From: Aedes albopictus
Lineage: Eukaryota; Arthropoda; Insecta; Diptera; Culicidae
Direction of reading: 5' to 3'
DNA: 64,000 bases
NCBI RefSeq assembly: GCF_035046485.1
Contig: NC_085138.1
Coordinates: forward strand, 27,844,878-27,908,877
The notes beneath the pieces were generated by a model. The model saw only the letters and a program-made list of their open reading frames with translations, did no database searches and was not told where the DNA came from. Positions 44,580 to 56,659 of the stretch are shown here, one piece after another (the stretch's first letter is position 1; each line of letters opens with the position of its first letter). The position numbers and the translations under genes were made by a program.

Positions 44580-45372
44580 GAAGGATCCTTAGAAGAATTT
44601 AAAAAATCCTAGAGTTTATTCAAAGAAAAATGTTTGGAAGAATTTGAGAAGAATTTCCTGGAGGAATTCCTGCTGTATTTTTGAGAGAAATTTCGGGATG
44701 AATTCATGGGAGAATTCCGAAAGATTCTTTCCTGGGTGAATTCCTTAAGGAATTCCTAGAGAAAGTCTTGGAGGAATTACTGAAGGAACCTCTGAAGAAA
44801 TTCTTGGAGTAATCCGTGAAGGAATTCCTGGAGGAATGTCTGAAGCAATTCCTGAAAGAATCTCTAGAGAGAATCCTGAAGGAATGCATGGAGCAACTTT
44901 TAAATGAATTGCTGGCGTAACCACCTGAGGAATTCTTGGATGAGACCCAGTAGCAATTCCTGGATAAATACCTGATGGAGCTCTTGGAGAAACTCCTGGT
45001 GAAATATCCAGAGGAATTCTGGAAGGAATTTCTGGAGAAATTTCTAGAAAAATCCCTTGAGAAATTTCAGTAGGATTTCCTGGAAAAATCCTTAGAGGAA
45101 TTTCTGGAGGATTTCCTGGATGAATTTTCGAAGAATTTCCCGGAAGAATCTCTGGAAAAATCTGAAATCTGCAAGATGTCCAGGAGCATTTCCTGGAAGA
45201 ATTCCTGAAGAAATTCCTGGAGTTATTCCCGGAGGAGTTCCTGGAGAAATTCCTTGATAAAACCCTGAAGGAATGCCTGGAGGAATTCCTAGAAGAATTC
45301 CTGTGAGAAGTGTTGGAGGAATCCTTGAAGGTATTCCTGGATGAATCTCTAGAGAAATTCTTGAAAGAATTA
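44580..45372. repeat. 12-bp minisatellite inside the foldback-like element
   Basis: Clear TTCCTGGAGGAA-type units; continues after the MITE at 45373-45859. Confidence 0.8.
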
Positions 45373-45859
45373 GGGTAAATGTACCAATTATGGCTATAGT
45401 ACTAATTGTTCGCCATAGTTGATTTTCACCCTTTAACGATGTAAATCAACAAGAAAAAAATTTGTGAAAAATAGATCACGTTCACAAAAGATGGTTGCAA
45501 TCATTTAAACTTCACATTTTGCTCAAATTATGGTAGAAAGAAATCATTTTCTTTAAAATTTCGGCTTCCTTGCACCCTTTTTCGTCATAGAGTACCAATT
45601 ATGGCTAACCCCATAAGGAATGCATGCAAATAGTGCGAAAAGGAACCGAAGTTAAAAAATATAACCATAATTGGTGCAGGGTTCCTATCATTGGCACACG
45701 CTGTAATAAATACTTAAAGTTGTTTTGGGTCAGTTTCTATATTTTTCCTGTAAAGTATGGAAACTAAGCTTTTAACATATTGATGACATTCGTTGGTCCT
45801 CTCATTACTTTTGTACAAATAGTTTTCCTTAGGTAGTGCCATAATTGGTACAGCCACCC
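45373..45859. mobile_element. 487 bp TA MITE nested in the minisatellite
   Basis: Ends GGGTAAATGTACCAATTATG and (inverted) GGGTGGCTGTACCAATTATG, with TA on both sides (45371-45372 and 45860-45861). The sequence ATAATTGGTRC recurs internally. No coding capacity. Confidence 0.8.
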
Positions 45860-45861
45860 TA

Positions 45862-48318
45862 CTGGATGAATTTTTGGAGATATCTCTATAGGAAATCTGG
45901 AAAATTTGTTTTTCTGAAAAAAAAAAACCCTTGAGAAATTCCTGAAGGATTTTCTAGAGGAATTTCTGAAGGGATTCCTGGAGAAATTTTCGAAGGAATT
46001 ACTGAACTAATGCCTAGTGGAGTCCTTAGAGAAATTTGTGAGAAATCCCAGGAGGAATTCCTGGAGCAACTCCTAGAGGAATTCCTGAAAGTATCCCTGG
46101 AAAAAAATCCTGGAAGGATTTCTGAAGAAATCCCTAGAAGATTCTTAGAGGAATTTCTGAACGATTTCCTGGATGAATCTTTGAAGTATTTCTTGAAGGA
46201 ATCTTCGAAGGATTTCCTGGAGGAATTCTTGAGAAACGCCCTGGAGAAATTCATGGAGAAATCCCAGGAGGAATCATTGAAACAATTCTTGAAACAATAT
46301 TTGGAGTAATTCCTGGAGAAATGCCTAAAGGATTCCCTAAAAAATCCTTAAGGTATTCCTGGAGAATTTCCTGCAAGAATTTTTGAAGAAATTCCTATAG
46401 GATTTTCTGGAGAAATTCCTGGGGAAATTGCTGACATAATTTCTGAAGAATGTTCAGGAGCAATTTTTGTATCAACTCCTGAAGAAATGCCTGGGGCATT
46501 TCCTGGAGATTTTCCTGCAGGAGTTCCTGGAGCAATTCCTAGACTAAATCCTACAGGAATTCCTGGAGATATTTCTGTGAGAATTTCTGGAGGAATATCT
46601 GGAAGATTACCTGGAGGAATCCCCTAGAGGAATCATTGAAATAGTTATTGGATGAATTTCTGGAGGAACCTCTAAAGGAACTCTAGGAGATTTTTTTGTA
46701 AAAATCTTGAAAAGTTCCTGAAGGAATTTCTAGAGGAATTTCTGGAGGAATTCATGAAGAAATCCTCAAGGGAATTTTTGAAAAATCCCTGGAGGAATCC
46801 TCAGAGAAATTCGTGCAGAAATCCACGAAGAAGTTTCTGGAAGAATTCTCTTTGCAGAATTCCTGAAGGAATCGCTGCAGCAATTACTGGAGGGAAATCT
46901 GGAAGAATTCCTGAAGGAAACCCTGGAAAAATTTCAAAGGGTCTTCCTAGAGATAATCCTTGAAGAATTTTTGAAGGGATCCCTGAAGGATTTCATAGAG
47001 AAATTCTTGGATGAATTTATGACAGAATTTATGGAGGAATTTCTAGATCAATTCTTGGTGAATTTTCTGGAGAATTTTCCTATATTTGAGGAATGCCTGC
47101 ATGAATTCCTGGAGGAATATCAGGGGGGATCTCTGAAGGAATCGCTGAAAAGAACCTTGGAAAATTTTCTTCATGAACCCAAGTTGGAATCCCTGGAAAA
47201 TCCCTGAATAAATTCCTGGAAGAATGCCGAGGAGAATTCGTAGTGGAATTCTTGAAGGAACCCTTGAATAAATTCCTGGAGAAATCTTTGGAGGAATTCC
47301 TGTAGGAGTATCTGAAAAAACCCTTGGAGGAATCCCCTGAATAATTACTGGGAAAAATCCTGTGGGAATTCCTAGGGAAATTCCTGATGGAATTCTCGGA
47401 GGAATCCCTATAGCAGTTCCTGAAGAAAACTCTAGAGGAATTCCTGGAGAATCCCAAGGAATTCCCGAAAGAATCCCTAAACAGTTCCTGAAGGAAGTAC
47501 TGAATTTATACCTGGAGGAGTTCCTTAAAGAATTCAAGGAGAAATTCCTGAAGGAATCCTAAGAAAAGTTACTGGGGGAATTTTTAAAATAAGTTGTTCC
47601 AGAAAGAATCACAGAAGGAATTCCCGAGTGAAGCCTTGGAGAAATTCCTGGAGGAGTTTCTGGAAGATACCCTAGAGGAAAGCGTGTAGGGATTTCCTCA
47701 GGAATCTCTGCAGAAACTCCTGGAGGAATCTCTACAAGAATTCCTGGAAGCATTTCTGAAGGAATTCCTAGAGGAATATGATAAAAAAATTAGAGGTATT
47801 TCAGTAGGATTCCTTGGAGGAGTTTTTAGAGGAGTCCCTGAAACAATCCCCAGAGAAATCACTGGAAGAGTTCTTAGAGGAATTCCTGAACAAATTCGTG
47901 GAGAAATCCCATGATAAGTTCCTGAATAAATCACAGATGGAATTCTTGGAGGAATCCTGAAGTAATTTTAGAAAGAGTGGATGAACTTTTGGATGAATCC
48001 CTGTAGCAGTTTCTGAAGGAATCCCTGCAGGCGTTCCTGTAGAAACTCCAGGATGAATCCTGGAAGCAATTCCAAGAGGCATTCCTAAGGGAATCCATAT
48101 AAAGTTCTTGGAGAAAGTACTGGATTAATTCCTGGAGGAATTCCTGAAAGAATTCCAAGAGGAAGTCCTAAAGAAATTCTTAAAAGAGTTCCTGGGGAAT
48201 TCTTGGAGGAATTTTTAAAATTATTCCTGCAGCTGTTCCTGAAATAAACACAAAAGAAATGATCTCAGGATGAATTCCTGAAGAAATTCAATGAAGAATC
48301 TCATAAGCAAACCCATGA
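45862..48318. repeat. 12-bp minisatellite inside the foldback-like element
   Basis: Long, relatively regular array; the frames of up to 164 codons on both strands are repeat artefacts. 46740-47210 closely parallels 8160-8520 and 5000-5400, indicating a shared origin of the arrays. The last units lie between the SINE and 48590. Confidence 0.8.
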
Positions 48319-48494
48319 GGATTTTTTTTATCTGTATTAACGAGATTTTTAGTCCTTGGCTAGTTCATCTCGGGACCCACGTTTTACTTCCGAAGGAAGA
48401 ACTCACATTGTGTGTGTTTTTTCGGGAGTGGGATTTGATCCCAGGGCCTCGGGGTGAAATGCCTGTGCTTTAACTAATCATCACACCAGGTCCG
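48319..48494 (-). mobile_element. tRNA-derived SINE (second family)
   Basis: On the minus strand the head reads CGGACCTGGTGTGATGATTA, with box B-like GGGATCAAATCCC. A body (GAACTAGCCAAGGACTAAAA) and an A-rich tail follow. It is inserted in 12-bp minisatellite; GAGGA flanks both sides, a possible short duplication. Confidence 0.6.
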
Positions 48495-48589
48495 AGGAAT
48501 TACATAGGAAATCCCAGGAAAGATTTCTCAACAATTCTTGAAACAATTTCTGTAGGAATGCCTAGAAGAAATAAAATTGTAGGAATCCA

Positions 48590-50035
48590 TGTTTCCAGTG
48601 ATCTGTAAATTTATTCTTATATACACGTGATTGCTTTGAAACAATATTACACAAGGATTGTCACGATGAGTGTAAAGTTCGAACCAAATATACAACATTT
48701 CTGTATTGTACGTAATTTTGTGAAGATTTTGTAGTTTTGATGATTCACACTTCTCACAAATGCTTTTAAAAAATTTTCCTATGTGCACGTGATTATTTTC
48801 AAGCAATAAAACACAAGGATTGTCGCGATGAACGTAAAATTCGAACTGAAAATACGAATTCCCTGTATTATACGTGATTTTGTGAAAATTTTGTAGTTAC
48901 TAAAACACACACTTTTCACAATCGATTGGAAGAAGTTTTATAATGTACACGTGATTGTTTTCAAGCAATAAACAAGGGTTGTCGAGATGGACGTGAAGTT
49001 CAAACTGAAAAGACACATTTCCTGTAATATACGTGGTTTTGTGAAAATGTTGTAGTTCCTAAAATACACACTATTCACAATCGTTCGGAAAAAGTTATCT
49101 CATCTACACGTGATTGTTTTCAAGCAATAAAACACAGGGGTTGTCGCGATGAATGTAAAGTTCAAACCGAATATACAAATTTTCTGTATTATACGTAATT
49201 TTGTGAAGATTTTGCAATTTTTTTATTCACACTTGTCCCCATTTATCTGTAGATGTATTCTTATGTACACGCGATTATTTTCAAGCAATATAACATGGGG
49301 ATTGTCGCGATGAACGTAAAGTTCAAACTAAAAATAAAAATTCCCTATATTATACGTGATTTTATGAAGCTTTTGTAGTTTCTAAAATACACACTTTTCA
49401 CAATCGTTTGGAAAAAGCTTTCTCATGTGCACGTGATTGTTTTCAAGCAATAAACACAAGGGTTGTCACGATGGACGTGAAGTTCAAACTGAAAAGACAA
49501 ATTTCCTGTATTATACGTGATTTTGTGAAAATGATGTAGTTCCTAAAATACACACTTTTCACAATCGTTCTGAAAAAGTTTTATCATGTACACGTGATTG
49601 TTTTCAAGCAATAAAACACAGGGGTTGTCGCGATGAATGTAAAGTTCAAACCGAATATACCAATTTTCTGTATTACACGTAAATTTGTGAAGATTTTGTA
49701 GTTTTTATGAATCACACTTGTCCTCATTTATCTGTAAATGTATTCTTATGCACACGTGATTGTTTTCAAGCAATATAACATGGAGATTGCCGCGATGAAC
49801 GTGAAGTTCAAACTGAAAATACTAATTTCCTGTATTATACGTGATTTTATGAAAATTTTGTAGTTTCTAAGATACACAATTTTCACAACTGTTTGGAAAA
49901 AGCTTTCTCATGTGCACGTGATTGGTTTCAAGCAATAAAACACAGGGGTTGTCGCGATGAATACAAAGTTCAAATCGAATATACAAATTTTCTGTATTAT
50001 ACGTAATTTTGTGAAGATTTTATAGTCTTAAATAA
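48590..50035. repeat. Right arm: nine ~160 bp tandem repeats with ~484 bp higher order
   Basis: CACGTGATTGTTTT landmarks lie near 48628, 48787, 48950, 49108, 49268, 49431, 49591, 49753 and 49914 (spacing 158-163). Every third unit is most alike, for example those at 49108 and 49591, giving a 480-485 bp super-repeat. Orientation is inverted relative to the left arm. Confidence 0.85.
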
Positions 50036-50378
50036 TGAGTATCTCCATATATTTCTTTGCAATAATTTTGCTTTATTAATATGGGCAATTCAACATTAAA
50101 ATAAGCTTGGAAACTAATTTACATTCGGAATGGCTCCAGAAAAACAGTATTTTTTAAGGTACTTGCTCCGAGTTTTTGAGTACTCAAAATAGAACTTTGG
50201 TCAAATCCATAGTTTGAAAATTTTATATTCATCTAGAAGGCTGGGAAAATTCATAGCTTCAAAAATTTTGCAAATCGGATAAAAAACGGCTGAGATATTA
50301 GCAGTTGAAAAATACCGTTCCCACTGTTTTGAGGCATGGCAGTTGGTGTAAGTGATTTATAGCATGGCAGTGGGAGTG

Positions 50379-51300
50379 TTAAGAAATTTTCAAGAATTTC
50401 CTTCAAAATTTCTTTTACGTAGGGATTCCTGCAAAATATCTTTAACGATTACTTAGAAACCCTTGAATAGATTTCCTTAGTTATTCCTCCATGGATTCCT
50501 ATGGAAAATCCTACATATTTTTTTTAAAGAAACCCCTCTAAGAATTCCTTCAGAAAATCTTCCAGTGATTTTTTTAGAAAATCGTCCATGGATTTCTTTA
50601 GAAATTTGGCCCATTTGAAAAAAAAATGTGTCTTTGAGATTTCTGAAATGCAAAATATATTCGTACTTTTTCTCATAAAAGAGAAATAATTTTTGAAAAT
50701 ATTTATGGGACTCACATTTAAACTCCTTAAGAAATGGAATGAAAAAAAAATGAGAAAAAGCAAAAGCGGTGGAACCTTGTTTCTTCGGAACACCAAAATC
50801 AAACTTTTAAAAAAACTTAAAAAAAAGAATAAATACAAACTTTTGCAAATTAACCATGTCCATAGTTGTGAAGCGCTAATCTGGATGCTCGCCAAAGGCG
50901 CCATGGAACCACGCAACGGCTCTGCTAGTATGGCAATGGTGACGAATACAAATCACCGTGTTTTATAAACTATAGATCATGGAAAGTGACTTGTTTCATC
51001 TCATTTTGCACTTTTCGTTCAATTTAGGTGCTTAACTTAACCAATCAGCAGATGTAGTCCTGAGTAATTGATGTAAATCCCTAGGAAACATTAAATACTA
51101 AAGCACAGGAGATTAGAAAAGAACCTGAAAGTTTTTCAATACCCTTCACGATCACGATAATGACCTATTTTGCCTCATACAACCTAAAAGTATAAAAAAT
51201 CTAAGTTTCGTCGTAGTTTTTTGAAGCTTCTTCTGATTCCTTTCAAGCAAAAAGAATATTTTGTGCATAGGCAACTGGAAAACATGTTAAAACCATTATG
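50379..51300. other. Decayed minisatellite, then AT-rich spacer
   Basis: 50390-50600 has residual GATTCCT words. 50640-51000 has a short GC-richer block without a recognisable gene; the 130- and 91-codon frames overlap on opposite strands and are Phe/Lys-rich. Confidence 0.4.
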
Positions 51301-51845
51301 CTAGAACACTTCACAAAGAACGATAACACCGTTTGGAAGCCCGAATAAAAAATACAGTAGAAAAACCGAACGTTGTATTGTAATAGTACTATTTAGAACC
51401 ATATTTTTACAATAGACACCACTGTAAAAATAAAAATACAAAAATGTAATGTAGACACCATACAGTAAACTGTAAATAAGATTTTTACAATATACTATAC
51501 GGGTTGTTAAGTATCGTAACAATATAAAAAAATATTTTTTTCCATATATATTTTTTTGCATAACCATACATTATATTGTAAATGAATTGTTCTAAATACT
51601 GATACGTGGGTTTTAATATACCGTACATTGTATGGTATACGTATGGTTTCAAACAATAAAATGTACCGTAAATATATTGTTTTTAATTGTAATTTCACTA
51701 CTGACTATACATTTAATCAAATGGTTTTGGAATGGTTCTCTTTTGTTATGTTGTATTGTTTTACATTACATAAACCATATAATGTTATATTATCTTGTCA
51801 TTTTCCTCCTGTTAATGGCATCTTAGGCTTACTAGCATTATAAGA
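51301..51845. repeat. AT-rich repeat with TACAATRTA words
   Basis: Many variants of TTGTATGGTA, TACAATATA and AATGGTT occur. Similar sequence recurs at 55010-55230 (CACTGTATGGTACAGGAATG), so this is probably an interspersed element; its ends are not resolved. Confidence 0.4.
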
Positions 51846-52437
51846 ATGCGCTTTGGGAATTCTCCAGAGCGTTTTGGATAACCCTTCATATATTGGATCG
51901 CCCACGTCTAAGTCTGAGTAGTCTCTGATTGCATTAACAGTTGAAGCTTAGGCTCCCATGCCCCACCAGCCAGATAACCGGGTTTTGCAAACTAAGCATT
52001 ATTTGTGGCAACACTTTGAGCGGCATGATGGAACTATGCCGAGCGCACTAAGTGTTATTAGACCACTAATGTAGTTGCATGAAGTGAGTGACGAGGTACA
52101 TAAGTATCATTACAGCGTGCTTAGCCGTTATTGCAATATTGACGCTCCAGTTTGACTAAAGTTTGAAATACATAACAACTTATGAGAAAACTTTCACGTT
52201 CGATTCAAATATAAGTTAGATTAAAAAGCGAACCCGCAGACGAACTTATATCAGAGGTCATTTCAGTGTCCAGTCCAGTCCATATGTTAAAGAAGGCTCT
52301 ACGTGAAAGCATTTGATTCGGTTGTGGTAGAAGGCAAGTTCATATGAGAGAAGGGGAGAAAACTCCCCTAAATGCAAATACAACAAGAATAGTGTTGAAC
52401 TCATCCACTGATTTACGGTAATCTGACCTGCGTCTTT
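51846..52437. other. No gene recognised
   Basis: Mixed-composition spacer; no frame above 63 codons and no inverted or tandem structure noted. Confidence 0.4.
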
Positions 52438-52560
52438 GGGGGCGTCCATAAATGACGTAGCTTTTTGGGGGGGAGGGGGGTGTTTGTGATTTTGTGACGA
52501 AGTGTGACGATAGGGGGGTAGGGGTTTATGATATGCTACGTAGCTTTCTATTAAGCCTAT
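52438..52560 (+). mobile_element. G-rich MITE, 5' part (GGCGTCCATAAATGACGTAG)
   Basis: GGGGGCGTCCATAAATGACG is followed by G-rich blocks and GTGACGAAGTGTGACGATAG. The family terminus appears inverted at 54779-54802. The 3' terminus is not found nearby, so this is either truncated or the left end of a larger split element. Confidence 0.65.
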
Positions 52561-52905
52561 TGAAAAAGTATTTCGTACTTAATAAATTTTTTACTTGCAT
52601 TAAATATCATTATCCAGTAATTCGAAAAAAAAATATATTTCATGAATTATTTTTTTTTCATTCACATCCATGTAAATAACCAATAATAAAGATTAAAGGC
52701 AACCTCATTTCATAAGACATGCAGCTATCGGACGCAACAACTGTATCTGAGAAAATGGTTTTGAAATCATGCGTAAATAATAATGTTTTGTGTTTGCAGA
52801 CAAAAATCAATTTCACTCATGCTTCTCACGACCAATAGTTTGTTGCTTGCTATACAGCACTGCATGCCGCTAAGGTTGCAAAGGATTTTTTTTTAAGTTT
52901 TTGGC
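52561..52905. other. AT-rich spacer, nothing recognised
   Basis: Contains a 61-codon Phe/His-rich frame start only. Confidence 0.4.
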
Positions 52906-54345
52906 ATTATAGCATTATTCCAGGAGCTCTTTTCTACAGGACTTCCTCGAAGAATTCCTTCAACAAATTCTTAAGGAGCTCCTCTAGCAGCTATGCAAGG
53001 AATTTCTCATGGTGTTCTTTATAGGTTTCCCCAACAGGAAAAGGATAACATTTCCACAGTAAATCCTACTGGGTATCCCAAAAAAAAAGCCTTCTGAAAA
53101 CATTCCAAAAGGATCTGGAGGAATCTCAGAAGGAACTTCCAGAAGAATTTCAGAAGGAACTCCTGGAGGAACTTGGAAAGGAAATCATTGTGAAATTTCA
53201 AAAGAAACTCCGTGAGGAGTTCTTTGAGCGATTCTAGATGGAACATTCGGAGAAATCTTGAATAAACTCCTGGAAGAGTCTCAGAAGGAAATATTTTTAA
53301 TTGATTGATTGATTTGTCTTTATTAAAGAGGATTAGATTTCTCAGAAGGAACTCCTGGATCAACTTCTGAAGAATACACGGAAGAAATTTTTGAAAGAAT
53401 CCAAGAAGGAATCTCTGAAGGAATCCCGAATGTAACTTTTAGGGAATCCCGGAAGATTATCTGGACATAACTCCTGTTGAAATCTGAGAAAGAAAATCCT
53501 GGAGGAATTCCAGAAGGAACAATGGGAGGAATCCGTGAAGGAATTCCTCGTGGAATTCTAAGAGAATGGAGGGATGGCGGAAAAAGTTCCTGGAGGAGTC
53601 CCGGGAAAAAATCCTGGATAAATCGTAGAAGGAAGTGCTCGAGGAATTCCTGAAGAATCCAGGAAGGAATACCTGATCCTTAATCTTAGAAAGAAGTTCT
53701 CGAGAAATTCCTGAAAGAATCCGAAAAAGAACTCCTGGAGGAATCCCAGAAGCAATTCCTGGGAGGGCTTTTAAAGACCGGTGGGGTTTCCTGCCGAGAT
53801 TTCGGAATGAATATCATAATGAATAACTGAAGAATATCAAGAAGGCACTCCTGGAGGAATCCCGAAAGGAGCTTCTTTGGGAAACACAAAAAGAAGTTCT
53901 GATGGTATCTCAAAAAAAAAAAAATACGGTCAAAATCCATGAAGAGATGTCCGAAGAAACTGCTGGTGAAATAGAGGAGAAGAAAACCTTGAAAGAACTC
54001 TTGAAGGAAACCATGGGTAAACTTTTAGAAAAACATTAGAAAATAAACTGCTGGAGCAATCTCAGAAGGAACGTTTGGAGGAATGTAAGAAGGAACTCCG
54101 GAAGAGAATATTGGAGGGATCTCTGAAAGAACCCCTGAAGGAATACAATAAGGAGAAATTTTCAAATATGGAATCCCAAAGGCAATTCATGGAGAAATCC
54201 CAGAAGGAAATCCTGAAGGAATTAAAAAGGGAGAAATTCTCAAAACGGGATTCCCAAAAAAAGAACTCCTTGAGGAATTACAAAATGAACTGCTGTAAGA
54301 GTTTTAGAAGAAACTCCTGCAGGGTCCTTCAAATGTCGTGGTGAA
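52906..54345. repeat. 12-bp minisatellite array
   Basis: GGAATCCCAGAAGGAACTCC-type units are visible, with decay and homopolymer A runs. Frames of up to 114 codons on both strands are artefacts. A short retroelement tail is inserted at 53293-53340. Confidence 0.7.
53293..53340 (-). mobile_element. Short 3' end of the same (CAAT)n-tailed retroelement
   Basis: The minus strand shows CTCTTTAATAAAGACAAATC followed by AATCAATCAATT, matching the tail at 40108. It is inserted in 12-bp minisatellite; only about 45 bp is recognisable. Confidence 0.45.
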
Positions 54346-54654
54346 TTTTATTCAAATGAAACCAATGTGATATTTTGAAGAGATTCATTAGTGAGCAAAC
54401 TAATATCTTCGGAAGAGCTCAGGCTAATACGATATTGGGAGCATCAATTTCCTGTTCTTCGGCATCAAGCAGAACGATGGGTGGTTTATTGAGACATTCG
54501 CTTTGGTGATAATCTCCACTGGTTGCACCTATGATCTTGATGTCGGCGATCTGATCCTGGCAGTCGGTAATGTTATTTTGCTATTGTTGTTTTTTCATAA
54601 TATTCTATAAACACGAAATCAGAGCTAAATTTGATTTTTTTTTTTGTTTTTTGA

Positions 54655-54802
54655 CATGATTTTTTAAGGGGTGGGGGGGGGATGTTCAAAAAGCTACGTC
54701 ATTTATAGAGGGGGGTATCTGAATATGTGACGAAATGCTACGAGGGGGGAGGGGGGTATTAAAAATCGCTTTAAAAAAGCTACGTCATTTATGGACGACC
54801 CC
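54655..54802 (+). mobile_element. G-rich MITE, 3' part
   Basis: Contains AAAAAGCTACGTCATTTATA, then GTGACGAAATGCTACGAGGG, then terminal AGCTACGTCATTTATGGACG and ACCCC. G runs of 6-9 lie on the same strand as in the copy at 52438. Confidence 0.65.
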
Positions 54803-55230
54803 TTTCCGGGTTGACCTGCATTCGTATTCCTCTCATCGCACTGCAGTCCTTAGGACACCTGGTTTACCACTTATTCAAACATTTCATTGACTTTAAATAT
54901 ATGTTTCAACTTATTCACAATTTTTTCTTTCTTTTTCTTTGCATCAAAAAAAGTCACGAACATCAACAAAACAGAGCAAGGAAAAAACTAAAACTGAATA
55001 AATAATTAAAAATGCACGGAAAAATAATATTGCGAAATAGTGAATGGTTCAATCGTAAGAAAAACAGTATAATATATTGTTACATAAAGATCGATTGTAA
55101 ATGTATAGTTGCTACAATGTGCACAGCTTTTAGCGAACCATTCCATTACAATACACTTTATTGTAGCTGGTACACTGTATGGTACAGGAATGGTTTTCAC
55201 CAAATTCCCTATGGTTAGTTTTTATCCGGG
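54803..55230. other. AT-rich spacer with a copy of the TACAATRTA repeat
   Basis: 55010-55220 shares words with 51301-51845. Overlapping 65- and 68-codon frames on opposite strands arise from its inverted composition. Confidence 0.4.
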
Positions 55231-55860
55231 AGTGTTATCAATTTTGAAACCAAATGTTATACATTAACCAACCTTGCAGAACACCCTGAAGAAGACCACC
55301 CTGAAGATCGAAACATTAGGAAAGATCAAATAGTATCGTTTGATTTCCTCGAGACTGCTTAGCCGTTTCCGTAGCATAATTATCCCATTCAGTCGAAATC
55401 TCCCAATCCATTGAAACAGAAAACATGTTTTATGGATTTTAAGTTATAGGTATGGGGTGAAATGCGACATTATCGTCATCTAGACAGCATGGAAATGTTC
55501 AAAGCGCATTCCGAATAATCTTTACAGCAGTATTAAAAGTTTTCTTAAGAATGTAAATTAGCAGTGTGCTCTTGATAGAAAAGGGTAGAACTGGACAAAA
55601 TGGGATACTTACGTATTTTAACATTTCAACGTTCTAATTTTTAGAATGCCAATTACAATTTTGAAAATAAACGTAGAAGTAAGGTATATTTGGCTCCAAA
55701 GTGTTCTCGAAACTTTTACCTGGGGCTGTTTTACCCCGATGATGGCGCATTTTACCGTTTGCGACTTCAAGCACTAAAACAGAACCCCTATTCTCATAGT
55801 TATATGCACACACGTCCAAACTAGCTCATCAAATTCAGCTGTCATTACGTCAAAGTTGCA
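55231..55860. other. Spacer with a GAAACATTAGG motif
   Basis: CCTGAAGAAGACC...CTGAAGATCGAAACATTAGG at about 55287-55323 weakly resembles the motif at 63108-63140. Otherwise unremarkable. Confidence 0.35.
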
Positions 55861-56575
55861 AATTTTCAAGATTCGCAAACCCATTCGAAGCCGTGAAGGG
55901 CGGCGCTCGCTCGATGCAATCATCGCAAGCGAAACCAATATTTTCCCACCTCAGCGCTAGCAGAACTCGCTGCTGCAGTCTGCATTAATTCAGCAATGAA
56001 GCCGAATTGCACCACCAATTTTTTTCCGTTTGTTTCAAATTCGCAAATTCGATTTCATTTGAATTTGAATTTCGTCAACGCGGTACTGCGACGCGATGAC
56101 CGCGTCGTAATCATTCGTCAAGTGAAAGAACTTTCACTCTTCCGCGAGTTAGCTCTCGATTTCGTTTCACCCAATCCAATAGTGCAGTCCATGCTAATCC
56201 AAGTTGGCTGGCGATAACTTGACGAACGACCAACAGTTTGGCACGTGCCTTGCATGCCAAAATCGAATCTGTTGCTAAACAACCAGCGCGCATAGCCTAC
56301 TGTGGCGCAGGTGTCGAAAATTGGTTTTGGGTGTGTTTACATTTGCTGGCTACAAGATACTCTCTCCGCCGGTAGTGTCTGGATTGGTTGGATCATGGCC
56401 GGCCATCGTCTTCGGACGAAGGTGGTAGTTTCAATTATTCAGGGCGCGTACGGAACGGACCGCGAACCAAATAGCCGGAAGTTTGGACAATTTCCATTCA
56501 ATCGGTCAGCAGTGTGCGCGCGCACCAAAGTGCGCTGAGTTGATGGCGACTGCAAGCAAGGGGAGACACATTGGA
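55861..56575 (+). promoter_or_regulatory. CpG-rich, promoter-like stretch (tentative)
   Basis: Relative to the AT-rich surroundings this block is rich in CpG (GCGACGCGATGACCGCGTCG near 56087) and free of obvious repeats. It precedes a short frame starting with a signal-peptide-like sequence at 56576. A gene's 5' region is a reasonable but unproved reading. Confidence 0.3.
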
Positions 56576-56659
56576 ATGAGTCGATTGCTTTTTGTTTATG
56601 GCTTTCTAATTTGTTTGCATTTCGGTGGACAGTCTGTGGCGGTGATTCCGGGTTTTGTA
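56576..56659 (+). CDS. Candidate first coding exon with signal peptide (tentative)
   Basis: ATG at 56576 with G at -3 encodes MSRLLFVYGFLICLHFGGQS then VAVIPGF. This is a hydrophobic N-terminal stretch with small residues before a possible cleavage site after QSVA, as in a secreted or type I membrane protein. Possible donors are GTGATT at 56642 and GTAAAC at 56657. The frame itself ends without any domain (stop near 56732). No downstream exon is recognisable before the satellite, so the gene would extend beyond the window or the signal is fortuitous. Confidence 0.25.

Larger units (their letters stand above)
42734..50378. mobile_element. 7.6 kb foldback-like element, TTAA duplication, minisatellite interior
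   Basis: Identical termini CACTCCCACTGCCATG lie in inverted orientation next to TTAA (42730-42733 and 50379-50382). Each arm has a ~300 bp unique outer part (inverted match 42734-43060 to 50030-50378), then tandem ~160 bp units. The interior (about 44.5-48.6 kb) is 12-bp minisatellite with a nested MITE and SINE. No transposase gene is seen. The layout matches foldback (FB-type) elements, and the TTAA site suggests piggyBac-type mobilisation. Confidence 0.75.
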
